Origin: Bog-473 sp963754445 | GTDB taxonomy: Bacteria > Actinomycetota > Acidimicrobiia > Acidimicrobiales > RAAP-2 | Reading direction: 5' to 3' | Assembly: GCA_963754445.1 (NCBI GenBank) | Contig: CAVWFT010000001.1 | Location: forward strand, 1,116,001-1,180,000 | DNA length: 64,000 bases | Shown: piece after piece, positions 17,019-25,116 of the stretch | Layout of the letters: each line of letters begins with the position of its first letter | How positions within the stretch are numbered: the first letter of the stretch is position 1 | Program-made: the position numbers and the translations under genes | Notes under the pieces: model-generated | What the model saw: the letters and a program-made list of their open reading frames with translations, nothing else | Database searches by the model: none | What the model was told of the DNA's origin: nothing

Positions 17019-17041
17019 GACGGCCCGCGCAAAGGGCCGTC
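17019..17041 (-). terminator. Perfect 8-bp hairpin downstream of fabI
   Basis: GACGGCCC and GGGCCGTC, with a 7-base loop, form a strong stem about 170 bases after the fabI stop. No T-run follows on either strand. It is probably a transcription terminator or processing element for the fabI transcript. Confidence 0.4.
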
Positions 17042-17052
17042 GAAATGCACAA

Positions 17053-17066
17053 CCGAAAACTTTCGG
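17053..17066. promoter_or_regulatory. 14-bp perfect palindrome CCGAAAACTTTCGG
   Basis: Six-base arms CCGAAA/TTTCGG flank an AC centre. It lies about 270 bases upstream of the sugar transferase start and 12 bases from the hairpin above. Symmetry and size fit a dimeric repressor site; the regulator is unknown. Confidence 0.35.
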
Positions 17067-17161
17067 TGGAAATTCTGTGGACGGATGTACCCGAGCCGGT
17101 GAACGGTTCTGCTGAAAGACGCGCACGCCCTCGCGTCGAGGCGAGAGCGACCCGCCGGCCG

Positions 17162-17215
17162 GGTCGGCCGGGTCAGCCGGGTCGGCTGGGTCGGCTGGGT
17201 CGGCCGGGTCAGCCG
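17162..17215. repeat. 9-base tandem repeat overlapping the fabI stop codon
   Basis: Six copies of ggtc(g/a)gc(c/t)g abut without spacers. The last copy contains the fabI TGA (17209-17211 read on the minus strand). Period 9 keeps any overlapping reading frame open. Confidence 0.85.
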
Positions 17216-17997
17216 CCCCCGCCGACGGCATGCACGCCCCCGTCGACATGGAGGATCTCGCCCGTGGTCATGGGCAGGAGATCACTGAAGAGGGCGATGC
17301 AGGCCTTGCCCACCACGTCGGAATCGTGGATGTCCCACCCGAGGGGTGCCCGGTCGGCCCACGTGTCCTCGAAGGCGGCGAATCCGGGGATGGACTTGGC
17401 GGCCATGGTGCGGACCGGGCCCGCGGCTACCAGGTTGACCCGGATCCCCCGGGGGCCCAGCTCCTTGGCCAAATAGCGCGAGAGGGACTCGAGCGCGGCT
17501 TTCGCCACGCCCATCCAGTCGTAGACGGGCCAGGCCACGGTGGCGTCGAAATCGAGACCGACCACCGAGGCCCCGCCGTCGGCACCGGCTTTGGACAGCA
17601 GCGGGAGGAAGGCGTCCACCAGCGCCTTGAGCGAGTAGGTCGAGATGTTGAGCGCGACCGACACGTCCTCCCAGCCGGCGGTGAACATCCCGCTGCCGAG
17701 GCAGTCCGCCGGCGCGAATCCGATGGCATGCAGCAGCCCGTCGAGCCGGTCCCAGCGCGCCGCCAGCGCGTCGCCCGCCGCGGCCAACTGCTCGGGAGAG
17801 GTCACGTCGATTTCGAGCACTTCGGGCGGTTCGGGCAGCTTGCGGGCCGTCCGCTTGGTCAACGAGAGGGCACGGCCGGCGCCCGAGAGGACGATCTCCG
17901 CCCCCTCCTCCTGGGCCCGCCGGGCCACGGCGAAGGCAAGCGATGCGTCGGTGAGAACGCCCGTGATCAGGAGTCGTTTGCCGTCCAGGAGTCCCAC
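17209..17997 (-). CDS. fabI: Enoyl-[acyl-carrier-protein] reductase, InhA type
   Basis: 262 residues from GTG 17997. It performs the NADH-dependent last step of fatty-acid elongation in the FAS-II cycle. The chain reads GLLDGKRLLITGVLTDASLA, ends TTGEILHVDGG and has the FabI/InhA triad as F150, Y159 and K166 in the spacing known for InhA (F149, Y158, K165). Two differences from mycobacterial InhA stand out. The HSIGF segment is HAIGF here, so the residue equivalent to InhA Ser94 is Ala. The substrate-binding loop before RAPLGW is about ten residues shorter, which suggests shorter acyl substrates. It is divergent from the F420 reductase with only 31 bases between starts. Frames extending to 18411 run through the opposite gene and are not used. 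Confidence 0.94.
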   Translation of the reverse strand: MGLLDGKRLLITGVLTDASLAFAVARRAQEEGAEIVLSGAGRALSLTKRTARKLPEPPEVLEIDVTSPEQLAAAGDALAARWDRLDGLLHAIGFAPADCLGSGMFTAGWEDVSVALNISTYSLKALVDAFLPLLSKAGADGGASVVGLDFDATVAWPVYDWMGVAKAALESLSRYLAKELGPRGIRVNLVAAGPVRTMAAKSIPGFAAFEDTWADRAPLGWDIHDSDVVGKACIALFSDLLPMTTGEILHVDGGVHAVGGGG

Positions 17998-18028
17998 TGC
18001 GTTCCTGAGGTTATGCGAAGGTAGGGCG

Positions 18029-18679
18029 GTGCACGTGGGAATTCTTGGAGGGACGGGCCCAGCTGGGCGCGGTGTGGCAGTTCGGCTGGCCGAGGGGGGG
18101 GTACGGGTCACCATCGGATCACGCGACGCCGAAAGGGCGGCCTCGGTGGCCGGCGACCTGGTCGCCCGGTGGCCGGGACTGACCGCCATGATCGACGGCG
18201 CCGACAACGACGGCGCGGCCGCCGCCGACCTGGTCGTCGTGGCCACGCCCTGGGACAGCGCCATCCCGACCGTCAAAGGGGTGCGCGAGGCCCTGGGCGG
18301 CAAGGTCGTCGTCTCGATGGTCAACGCGCTGGTCAAGGAGGGCCGCGAAATGCTGGCGCTCATTCCCCCGCGTGGTTCCTGTGCCGCCGCGGTCCAGGCG
18401 GCCCTGCCCAACGCCCTGGTCGCTGCGGCTTTCCATCATCTGCCGGCTTCTGAAATGGAAAACCTCGAGTCGGGGTTGGAAGCAGATGTGCTCGTCTGCT
18501 CCGACCATCAACAAGCCACCGCCGCAACGGTGGGACTGATCGACCAGATGCGTGGCCTGCGCCCGCTCGATGCCGGCAGTCTCAGCCAGGCGTCGGCGAT
18601 CGAGGCCTTCACCGCCGTGTGCATCACCCTCAACATCCGCCACAAGGCGCACTCCACAGTCCGGATGGCCGGCATCTGA
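18029..18679 (+). CDS. F420-dependent NADP reductase-like protein
   Basis: 216 residues with an N-terminal Rossmann fold, VGILGGTGPAGRGVAVRLAE, then IGSRDAERA (the NADP 2'-phosphate-binding Ser-Arg) and VVVATPWDSA. The C-terminal half has the family's ALVAAAFHHLPASEM and a helical domain. Relatives transfer hydride between reduced F420 and NADP, and the family also resembles the NAD-binding part of metalloreductases. Starts at GTG 18029 or GTG 18035 are both possible (AAGG nearby). The gene begins 31 bases from the divergent fabI, so the promoters must overlap. Naming as an F420 enzyme rests on sequence pattern only. Confidence 0.82.
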   Translation: MHVGILGGTGPAGRGVAVRLAEGGVRVTIGSRDAERAASVAGDLVARWPGLTAMIDGADNDGAAAADLVVVATPWDSAIPTVKGVREALGGKVVVSMVNALVKEGREMLALIPPRGSCAAAVQAALPNALVAAAFHHLPASEMENLESGLEADVLVCSDHQQATAATVGLIDQMRGLRPLDAGSLSQASAIEAFTAVCITLNIRHKAHSTVRMAGI

Positions 18680-18803
18680 TGGAGTTGAGGGTTCGGATGA
18701 AGACCGCAGGTGGGGGAGTGGACCCCCTGGTGGGCAGCGGATGGTGGGCACCGGGGCCGGGGACCGTTCCGATGGGGAACGCCACGGCGGGAGAAGCCTG
18801 ATC

Positions 18804-19934
18804 GTGCGGCTCTACGACACGGCGCGTCGGGAGATCGTGGAACTCGAGCCCGGTCCACGGGTGACGATGTACTCGTGCGGGATCACCCCGTACGACGCCG
18901 CCCACCTGGGGCATGCCGCGGTGTACCTCTACTTCGACCTGCTGCAGCGGCGGCTGCGCGACGCCGGGCACGAGACCCGATGCGTGCGCAACATCACCGA
19001 TGTCGACGACGACATCTTGCGCAAGGCCAGGGAGCTGGGCGTGCACTACCTCGATCTCGCCGCGGAGGAGATGGCGCGCTTCGATGCCGAGATGGGCCTC
19101 TTGAACCTCCTGCCCGTCTACTCCGAGCCCCGGGCGACCGGCGCCATCCCCGAGATCCTGTCCCTCATCGGTGCCGCCCTCGAGGGGGGGCACGCCTACG
19201 AGTCCGGCGGGTCCGTCTACTTCAGCGTGGCCTCGTTCGAGGAATTCGGGCGTCTGAGCGGCTACGGGCGACCCCGCATGTTGGAATTGGCGGCAGAGAA
19301 CGGCGGCCATCCAGAGGATCCGAACAAACGCGATCCACTCGATTTCGTGCTCTGGCAACCCTCGCTGCCCGACGAGCCGGCCTGGGAGTCGCGCTGGGGT
19401 CCAGGCCGACCCGGCTGGCACATCGAGTGTTCCGCCCTCGCTTTGCGCGAGCTGGGGGAGACCATCGACATCCATGGCGGCGGCCGTGACCTCGTCTTTC
19501 CCCACCACGAGTGCGAGACAGCACAGTCCGAGTCGGTCACCGGGCGGCCTTTCGTGCGCCTGTGGTTCCACGTCGGACTGGTCGGCCTCGACGGCACGAA
19601 GATGTCGAAGTCGCTCGGCAACCTCATCTTCGTGGGCGACCTCTGCAAGGACTGGGACGCCGCTGCCGTGCGCCTCGCCCTCCTGGCCCACCACTACCGG
19701 GAGGATTGGGAGTGGTCGACCGAGCGGGACATGCCGGCCGCGGCGGCCCGGCTGGCCCTGTGGCGCAGCGCCCCGGTGGAGGACTGGTCGGCCGGGTCGA
19801 CCGGGCTGGCCAAGGTGCGCCAGGCGCTGGACGAGGATCTCGACACCCCCGCCGCGTTGCGGGCCCTCGACGATGAGGCGACCGCCGGCCGGCCGGTGGC
19901 CGAGGGAGCGCAGCTGCTCGGCGTGGTGCTCTGA
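18804..19934 (+). CDS. mshC: L-cysteine:1D-myo-inosityl 2-amino-2-deoxy-alpha-D-glucopyranoside ligase
   Basis: 376 residues of the class I cysteinyl-tRNA synthetase fold. It joins cysteine, via cysteinyl-AMP, to the amino group of GlcN-Ins in mycothiol synthesis. The HIGH-like motif is in CGITPYDAAHLGHA, where Ile-Thr-Pro-Tyr marks MshC rather than CysS (CGPTVYD). GPGRPGWHIECSAL and HHECE carry zinc ligands, and the KMSKS loop is GTKMSKSLGN. It lacks the C-terminal tRNA-anticodon domain of CysS, as expected. GTG 18804 follows a GGGAG site at about 10 bases; ATG 18741 in frame would add 21 residues and match the usual N-terminal length better. Other msh genes are not in the window. Confidence 0.9.
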   Translation: MRLYDTARREIVELEPGPRVTMYSCGITPYDAAHLGHAAVYLYFDLLQRRLRDAGHETRCVRNITDVDDDILRKARELGVHYLDLAAEEMARFDAEMGLLNLLPVYSEPRATGAIPEILSLIGAALEGGHAYESGGSVYFSVASFEEFGRLSGYGRPRMLELAAENGGHPEDPNKRDPLDFVLWQPSLPDEPAWESRWGPGRPGWHIECSALALRELGETIDIHGGGRDLVFPHHECETAQSESVTGRPFVRLWFHVGLVGLDGTKMSKSLGNLIFVGDLCKDWDAAAVRLALLAHHYREDWEWSTERDMPAAAARLALWRSAPVEDWSAGSTGLAKVRQALDEDLDTPAALRALDDEATAGRPVAEGAQLLGVVL

Positions 19935-19986
19935 TTCCGCTCGATCCGCGGCTCTCGCCAGGCGCTGAGCGGCGAAGGGCGTCCAG

Positions 19987-19992
19987 TACCCT
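19987..19992 (+). promoter_or_regulatory. Candidate -10 hexamer for thrS
   Basis: TACCCT lies 66 bases before the thrS ATG, giving a leader of roughly 60 bases. The leader contains a four-codon ATG ORF ending on the thrS ATG. No T-box structure is seen. Confidence 0.35.
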
Positions 19993-20058
19993 TGGGAGAC
20001 CACAGTGGTGTCCGGACCAGGAGCGATCCGCCGGCTGAGCAGAAGGAATGGGTGCACG

Positions 20059-22065
20059 ATGACACGCGTCATCTCGGTTGAACTCCCCGACGGTTCGCAG
20101 CGGGAGCTCACCGAGGGCACGACGGCGGCACAGTTGGCCCATTCCATCGGCCGTGGCCTGGCCAAGGCGGCCGTGGTGGCCACCGTGAACGGGCGCGAGG
20201 TCGACCTCAGCACCGAGCTGCACGACGGGGACCAGGTCGGCATCGTCACCGACGGGTCAGAAGCGGGCCGGGAGATACTGCGCCACTCGACGGCGCACGT
20301 CATGGCCCAGGCGGTGCGACGCCTTTGGCCCGGCGCCAAGTACGCCATCGGGCCGGTGATCGAGAACGGCTTCTACTACGACTTCGCGTTGCCCCACGGG
20401 GCCCACTTCAGCGACGACGACCTCGAGCGCATCGAGGCCGAGATGCGGGCGATCGTCAAGGAGGACCAGCCCTTCGTGCGCGACGAGCTCGACCTCGAGC
20501 ACGGCCTGGCCCTCTTCGCCGACCAGCCCTTCAAGCAGGAGATCATCACCGCCGTGGGCGACGGAGCCGACGAGGTGGACGCGGCCGGCACCGTGGTCAG
20601 CACCTACCGGAACTCCGACGACTTCGTCGACCTGTGCCGGGGACCGCACGTGCCCACGACCAAGAAGCTGGGCCATTTCAAGCTGATGCGGGTGGCCGGG
20701 GCCTACTGGCGGGGAGACGAGAAGCGAGAGCAGCTCCAGCGCATCTACGGCACCGCCTGGGAGAGCAAGGCAGCCCTCGACGCCTATCTGCACCAGCTCG
20801 AAGAGGCGGAACGGCGCGACCACCGCAAGCTCGGCGCCGAGCTCGACCTCTACAGCTTCCCCGAGGAGATCGGTTCGGGTCTGGCCGTCTTCCATCCCAA
20901 GGGGGGCACCATCCGCCGGCTGATGGAGGAGTACTCGCGTCAGCGCCACGTCGAAGCGGGCTACGACTTCGTCAACTCGCCCCACATCACGAAGGCCAGC
21001 CTCTTCGAGGAGTCGGGACACCTCGACTGGTTCGCCGACGGCATGTATCCGCCCATGGAGCTCGACGGGGGCACCCGCTACTACCTCAAGCCCATGAACT
21101 GCCCGTTCCACATCCTGGTGTATCGGAGTCACCAGCGCTCCTACCGGGAGCTCCCCATGCGGCTCTTCGAGTTCGGGACGGTCTACCGCTACGAGAAGTC
21201 CGGTGTCCTCCAGGGCCTGACAAGGGTGCGGGGTATGACCCAGGACGACGCCCACATCTTCTGCACCCGCGAGCAGATGGACGCCGAGCTGGTGCGCACG
21301 CTGCGCTTCGTCCTCGACCTGCTGCGCGACTACGGCCTCAACGACTTCTACCTCGAGCTCTCGACCAAGCCCCCGGGCAAGGCAGTGGGCTCGGACGAGG
21401 ACTGGGAGGTGGCCACCGAGGCCCTGCGCACGACCGCGCTCGAAATGGGGCTCGAACTGGTCATGGACGAGGGGGGCGGCGCTTTCTACGGGCCGAAGAT
21501 CTCGGTGCAGGCCCGCGACGCCATCGGCCGTACCTGGCAGATGTCGACCGTGCAGCTGGACTTCCAGCTGCCGCAGCGCTTCGGGCTCGAGTACGTGGGC
21601 GCCGACAACGCCCGGCACCGGCCGATCATGATCCACCGGGCCCTGTTCGGCTCGGTGGAACGGTTCATGGCGGTGCTGATCGAGCACTACGCGGGAGCGC
21701 TGCCGACCTGGCTCAGTCCCGAGCAGGTGCGGATCATCCCGGTCACCGACCGCAATGTGGACTACGCCTGGTCGGTGGCGGCGGCGGCCAAGGAGGCCGG
21801 ATTGCGGGTCGAGGTGGACGAGAGCGGCGAGAAGCTGGGCGCGCTCATCCGCCGGGCCAAGCTGGCCAAGATCCCCTACGTGGTGGTGGTCGGGGCCGAC
21901 GACGAGGCCGCCGGCTCGGTCGGGGTCAATCGGCGCAGTTGGACGACCAAACCCGAGCAGGGGGTGCCACTGGCCGCCTTCATCGACGAGGTGGTCGACG
22001 AGGTGGCACGCCGCGGACTGCCCGAGGACCGGGCTCCGGTACCCGAGCCCGCCCAGGGCTCCTGA
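20059..22065 (+). CDS. thrS: Threonyl-tRNA synthetase
   Basis: 668 residues, the usual bacterial length, in the order TGS domain (about 1-62, VELPDGSQRELTEGTTA), editing domain with HSTAHVMAQA and SAD second-site HxxxC-type residues, class II catalytic core and anticodon-binding domain. The core shows motif 2 FEFGTVYRYEKSG, PMNCPFH (zinc Cys), and motif 3 around GSVERF. ATG 20059 is preceded by AGAAGGA at about 11 bases. It opens the conserved thrS-HIT-pgsA-patA-pimA neighbourhood; here pgsA is 6.9 kb downstream. Confidence 0.97.
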   Translation: MTRVISVELPDGSQRELTEGTTAAQLAHSIGRGLAKAAVVATVNGREVDLSTELHDGDQVGIVTDGSEAGREILRHSTAHVMAQAVRRLWPGAKYAIGPVIENGFYYDFALPHGAHFSDDDLERIEAEMRAIVKEDQPFVRDELDLEHGLALFADQPFKQEIITAVGDGADEVDAAGTVVSTYRNSDDFVDLCRGPHVPTTKKLGHFKLMRVAGAYWRGDEKREQLQRIYGTAWESKAALDAYLHQLEEAERRDHRKLGAELDLYSFPEEIGSGLAVFHPKGGTIRRLMEEYSRQRHVEAGYDFVNSPHITKASLFEESGHLDWFADGMYPPMELDGGTRYYLKPMNCPFHILVYRSHQRSYRELPMRLFEFGTVYRYEKSGVLQGLTRVRGMTQDDAHIFCTREQMDAELVRTLRFVLDLLRDYGLNDFYLELSTKPPGKAVGSDEDWEVATEALRTTALEMGLELVMDEGGGAFYGPKISVQARDAIGRTWQMSTVQLDFQLPQRFGLEYVGADNARHRPIMIHRALFGSVERFMAVLIEHYAGALPTWLSPEQVRIIPVTDRNVDYAWSVAAAAKEAGLRVEVDESGEKLGALIRRAKLAKIPYVVVVGADDEAAGSVGVNRRSWTTKPEQGVPLAAFIDEVVDEVARRGLPEDRAPVPEPAQGS

Positions 22066-22079
22066 GGAGCGGGCGCCGC

Positions 22080-22601
22080 GTGAGCCTCGAACACCTGTGG
22101 GCGGGGTGGCGCCGGGACTACATCGTCGAGGCCACCGAACGCGAGCGGCAGGGGGGGATCTCCCACGATCCCTCCGAGTGCGTGTTCTGCCGCCTGGCCG
22201 AGAGCGGGCCACCGTCGGAGGACAACCTGGTCGTCTGGCGGGGCGAGTGCACCTTCGTGGTGATGAACGCCTACCCCTACGGCAGCGCCCACGTGCTGGT
22301 GCTGCCGCTGCGCCACGTCGGCTCGTTGCGCGACCTCTCGGCGGACGAGTCCAGCGAGCTCTGGTCGTCCACGCAGGGGGCGGTGGCCAGTATCGAGCAG
22401 GCCTACGACCCCGACGGCCTGAACATGGGGGCCAACCTCGGCCGGGCGGCGGGTGCGGGCATCCCGGCCCACGTCCATCTCCACGTCTTGCCCCGCTGGT
22501 CGGGAGACACGAACTTCATGACCGCGGTCTCCGAGACGCGGGTGCTGCCCGAGACGTTGCAGCTGTCCTGGAAGAGGCTCACCGACGCCTGGCCCCGATA
22601 G
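22080..22601 (+). CDS. HIT family protein, probable Ap4A phosphorylase-like hydrolase
   Basis: 173 residues from GTG 22080, starting 15 bases after thrS. The histidine triad reads AHVHLHVLPRW (H131, H133, H135), and a CVFC pair near 37-40 is a likely zinc site. Order and features match M. tuberculosis Rv2613c, the diadenosine tetraphosphate phosphorylase that also sits directly after thrS. A nucleotide phosphorylase or hydrolase role is inferred from that neighbourhood and the motif. Confidence 0.9.
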   Translation: MSLEHLWAGWRRDYIVEATERERQGGISHDPSECVFCRLAESGPPSEDNLVVWRGECTFVVMNAYPYGSAHVLVLPLRHVGSLRDLSADESSELWSSTQGAVASIEQAYDPDGLNMGANLGRAAGAGIPAHVHLHVLPRWSGDTNFMTAVSETRVLPETLQLSWKRLTDAWPR

Positions 22602-22728
22602 CGGCCCGACGGCACGGCCGGCTCCGCTGCGGCCCGACCCCGGCCCCGGCCCCGGCCCCGATTCCGGAGCGGGGGCGCCGGCGGGACCGGCCCCGGGGTC
22701 GGCACCTGCGACGGCGACGGTCGGGTCG

Positions 22729-23943
22729 GTGGCGACCCGGCCGGCGACCGACCCTTCGGCGGCGGCGCCGGTGCCCCGGCCGGCCTGGCGCCGCGCCCTG
22801 CGCCGGGCCTGGCCCGCCATCCGCATCGTCGTCGGGTTCGCCCTGGTGGCGGTCGCCGTGTGGGTGCTCTCGTCGAAGGACTCGGAGCTCTCCGGCTTCA
22901 CGGGCGTCTTCGACCACATGGACTGGTGGTGGGTGCCGCCGGCCTTTGCGCTCGAGCTCGGCTCCTACGTCGCCTTCGCCCTGATGCAGCGCCAGCTCCT
23001 CGTGGCGGGTCACCTGCGTCCCCCGTGGTGGGCTCTGCTCAAGGTGGCCTTCGGCGGCCAGGCGCTGACCAACTCGCTGCCCGTCGGCAACGCGGTGGCC
23101 TCGGTCTACAACTTCCGCTGGTTCCGGCGCTTCGGGGCGGACAACACGTTGGCCGTGTGGGCGATGGCGGGCACCTTGGTGGCCTCGGTCGTGAGCCTCT
23201 CGTTCGTGGCCATCATCGGACTGGGCCTGGCCACCGGCGAAGGATCGTCCTTCGACCTGGTCCCCGTCCTGGTCGGCGCCTTCGCAGTGGCCCTGGCCAT
23301 CGGTTCGCTGTTCGTCTACGAGCGCCCGCTGCGCGCCGTCGTGTCCTTCATATTGCGGGCCTCGGTACGCCTGACCGGCCGACCCCACGGCGACACGCAC
23401 GACGAAGTCGAACGAGCCCTCTCCTGGATGACCGCCGTGCGCCTCAGCTGGACGCAGATCGGATCCATCATCTGGTGGGGCAGCTTCAACTGGCTGCTCG
23501 ACTGCGCCTGCTTCGCTCTCATGTTCAAGGCCATCGGGGCGCCCATCCCGTGGGGCGGGCTCCTGCTGGCCTACGGCGCCGGGCAGCTGGCGGCCAACCT
23601 CCCCATCACGCCCGGCGGCCTGGGTGTGGTGGAAGGCTCCATCACCGTGGCGCTGGTGGCCTTCGGGGGCGCGGAGTCCAGCACGGCCGACGCCGTGCTG
23701 CTGTACCGCATCATCTCGTTCTGGTTCATCTTGTTGCTCGGCTGGCTCCTCATCGGCGAACTGTCCCTCGAGGTGCGACGGGGTCGTTGGAACCGGGCCG
23801 CCCTGGGCAGCACGGTGGAGGCCGGGCCCGAGGCCTACGTCTCGGGTCGCCGGCGACGCCGACGGCCCGGCTTCCGGGCCACGCGCCCGGCCGCCGAGCC
23901 GGTCACCGTCTCCTCGAACCCCGACGAGGGGGCGACGGCGTGA
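22729..23943 (+). CDS. YbhN/UPF0104-type membrane protein (lysylphosphatidylglycerol synthase TM-region family)
   Basis: 404 residues from GTG 22729. The N-terminal ARRAxRR-type basic stretch leads into about eight membrane helices. Family hallmarks are VAFGGQALTNSLPVGNAVAS and AYGAGQLAANLPITPGG, the latter matching the conserved Pro-Gly-Gly turn. Relatives include the transmembrane half of MprF and flippase-like proteins for lipids or polyprenyl sugars. Here the C-terminal transferase domain is absent and replaced by a basic tail (SGRRRRRRPGF). It sits in the thrS-pgsA interval in the same direction and overlaps the lipoprotein gene by 4 bases, so it may serve envelope lipid handling. Confidence 0.85.
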   Translation: MATRPATDPSAAAPVPRPAWRRALRRAWPAIRIVVGFALVAVAVWVLSSKDSELSGFTGVFDHMDWWWVPPAFALELGSYVAFALMQRQLLVAGHLRPPWWALLKVAFGGQALTNSLPVGNAVASVYNFRWFRRFGADNTLAVWAMAGTLVASVVSLSFVAIIGLGLATGEGSSFDLVPVLVGAFAVALAIGSLFVYERPLRAVVSFILRASVRLTGRPHGDTHDEVERALSWMTAVRLSWTQIGSIIWWGSFNWLLDCACFALMFKAIGAPIPWGGLLLAYGAGQLAANLPITPGGLGVVEGSITVALVAFGGAESSTADAVLLYRIISFWFILLLGWLLIGELSLEVRRGRWNRAALGSTVEAGPEAYVSGRRRRRRPGFRATRPAAEPVTVSSNPDEGATA

Positions 23944-24386
23944 GCACGAGTGGCCGGCGCCGCACGCCGGCGTGCCTGGTCGCCGCCGCCCTGGTCCTGA
24001 CGGGGTCGTTGGTCCTCGGCGCCTGCTCGTCGGCCCGGTTCATCCAGGGCACGGCGGACGAGTCCTGCTACCTGGCCCTGCCCACGGCGGAAGACGCCGT
24101 GGGGCCGCACACCCACCTCGACGGGGTGCGCAAGTTCACCGTGGCGGGCCTCAAGGGGCCGGCGCCGAAGATCTATGACCGGTTGAAGGACGAGCTCTCG
24201 GCGAAGCAGACCGTGTGCGTCGCCGCCTACAGCGGGCACTTCACGTCCGACGACGTCCACAAGCCCTTCGGACGCCCGTCGGGCAAGTTGGCCGTCGCGG
24301 TCGTCAAGACTCCGGGCAACGAGCTGCTGGGCACCCTCATTTTCCGGGACCTTCCCCTGCGGTTCCAGCACACCCACCCGTTCTGA
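23940..24386 (+). CDS. Putative lipoprotein of unknown function
   Basis: 148 residues from GTG 23940 (GTGA overlap with the upstream gene). A signal peptide ends in a lipobox-like LVLGAC, so the mature protein should begin with an acylated Cys near residue 30. The remaining ~115 residues have two further Cys and no recognised domain. It is co-transcribed with the YbhN-type gene by spacing. Confidence 0.75.
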   Translation: MSTSGRRRTPACLVAAALVLTGSLVLGACSSARFIQGTADESCYLALPTAEDAVGPHTHLDGVRKFTVAGLKGPAPKIYDRLKDELSAKQTVCVAAYSGHFTSDDVHKPFGRPSGKLAVAVVKTPGNELLGTLIFRDLPLRFQHTHPF

Positions 24387-24460
24387 GTTCTGCGGTCTCT
24401 TTGACGTGCCGAGAGCACGGATCAGGCGGCGGGTTCCATGCGCTGACGTCCGCCGGACCC

Positions 24461-24541
24461 GACCGACCAGAGCGACCGGAGCGGCCAGAGCGACCAGACC
24501 GACCGGAGCGGCCAGAGCGACCGGAGCTACCAGAGCGACGG
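24461..24541. repeat. 9-base tandem repeat before the DUF2510 protein
   Basis: About nine imperfect copies of a 9-base unit (gagcgacc(g/a) type) lie between the lipoprotein and the DUF2510 gene. In one frame they would read Arg-Pro-Glu repeats, but no start or ribosome site supports translation. Confidence 0.8.
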
Positions 24542-24562
24542 GCCAGCGCCGAACCGCCCACG

Positions 24563-24568
24563 TAGCCT
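24563..24568 (+). promoter_or_regulatory. -10 hexamer for a leaderless transcript
   Basis: TAGCCT followed by exactly 6 bases and GTG 24575. No Shine-Dalgarno sequence lies between. Spacing fits a leaderless mRNA. Confidence 0.5.
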
Positions 24569-24574
24569 TGTCGG

Positions 24575-25075
24575 GTGCCAGCCGACGCCTTCTCCGCCGG
24601 GGCGCCCATCCTGTTCGCGACCCTCGCCCTGGTCTGGTTCGTCGTCGTCTTCGGCTCCCTGGCCATGCTGATCGTGGCCATCGTGGACATCGCCCGCCGG
24701 CCCGATTGGCAGTGGAAGCTGGCCCGCCAGGAGAAGCTCCTCTGGATCCTGCTCGTGGTCCTGATCAACATCTTCGCCGTTCCCGCGCTGATCTACTGGT
24801 TCAACATCCGCAAGAAGCTCATCGCGGTCGAGGAGGCCGCAGCGCGGGGCGAGTTCGGACCCGGTCACTGGGTCTTCGGCAACTGGGAACCGGGCCCCGG
24901 TGCCGTCCCCGGGTGCACGCCGGGATTCGGACCCGGCGCCGGTCCGGGTGGCCCCCGACCCGACTGGTACCCCGACCCCGAGGCGCCAGGGGTGGGTCTG
25001 CGCTGGTGGGACGGCACCCGCTGGACCGACCACGTCACCCCGATGACCCAGGGGATGGTGCCCCCGACCGCCTGA
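24575..25075 (+). CDS. PLDc_N / DUF2510 membrane protein
   Basis: 166 residues from GTG 24575. Two membrane helices (about 12-38 and 55-76) frame DIARRPDWQWKL and WLxxVxLINxxA-type residues of the PLDc_N family. A Gly/Pro-rich linker then leads to a DUF2510 module at the C-terminus (DWYPDPEAPGVGLRWWDG). The function is unknown; such proteins are common in actinobacteria. The stop is followed by a direct copy of the last 15 bases including a second in-line 'cctgaac'. Confidence 0.8.
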   Translation: MPADAFSAGAPILFATLALVWFVVVFGSLAMLIVAIVDIARRPDWQWKLARQEKLLWILLVVLINIFAVPALIYWFNIRKKLIAVEEAAARGEFGPGHWVFGNWEPGPGAVPGCTPGFGPGAGPGGPRPDWYPDPEAPGVGLRWWDGTRWTDHVTPMTQGMVPPTA

Positions 25076-25116
25076 ACCCCGACCGCCTGAACCGCGACCC
25101 AGCCCGACCCGCCCGC

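Larger units (their letters stand above)
16782..17208. other. Intergenic region between fabI and the sugar transferase, 427 bases
   Basis: Both flanking genes run leftward. The half nearest the sugar transferase is relatively AT-rich (attgttttaattcaca near 16829) and probably holds its promoter. The other half contains a strong hairpin, a 14-bp palindrome and the 9-base repeat listed separately. A long minus-strand frame through the repeat encodes only Pro-Ala-Asp repeats and is not credible. Confidence 0.5.

Noticed and set aside
16839..17249. Minus-strand ORF encoding Pro-Ala-Asp repeats
   Set aside because: It is the 9-base repeat read in one frame, it overlaps the end of fabI, and it lacks a ribosome site.
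20048..20062. Four-codon ORF just before thrS as a regulatory leader
   Set aside because: It is too short to judge, the ribosome site abuts its ATG, and nothing in it relates to threonine.
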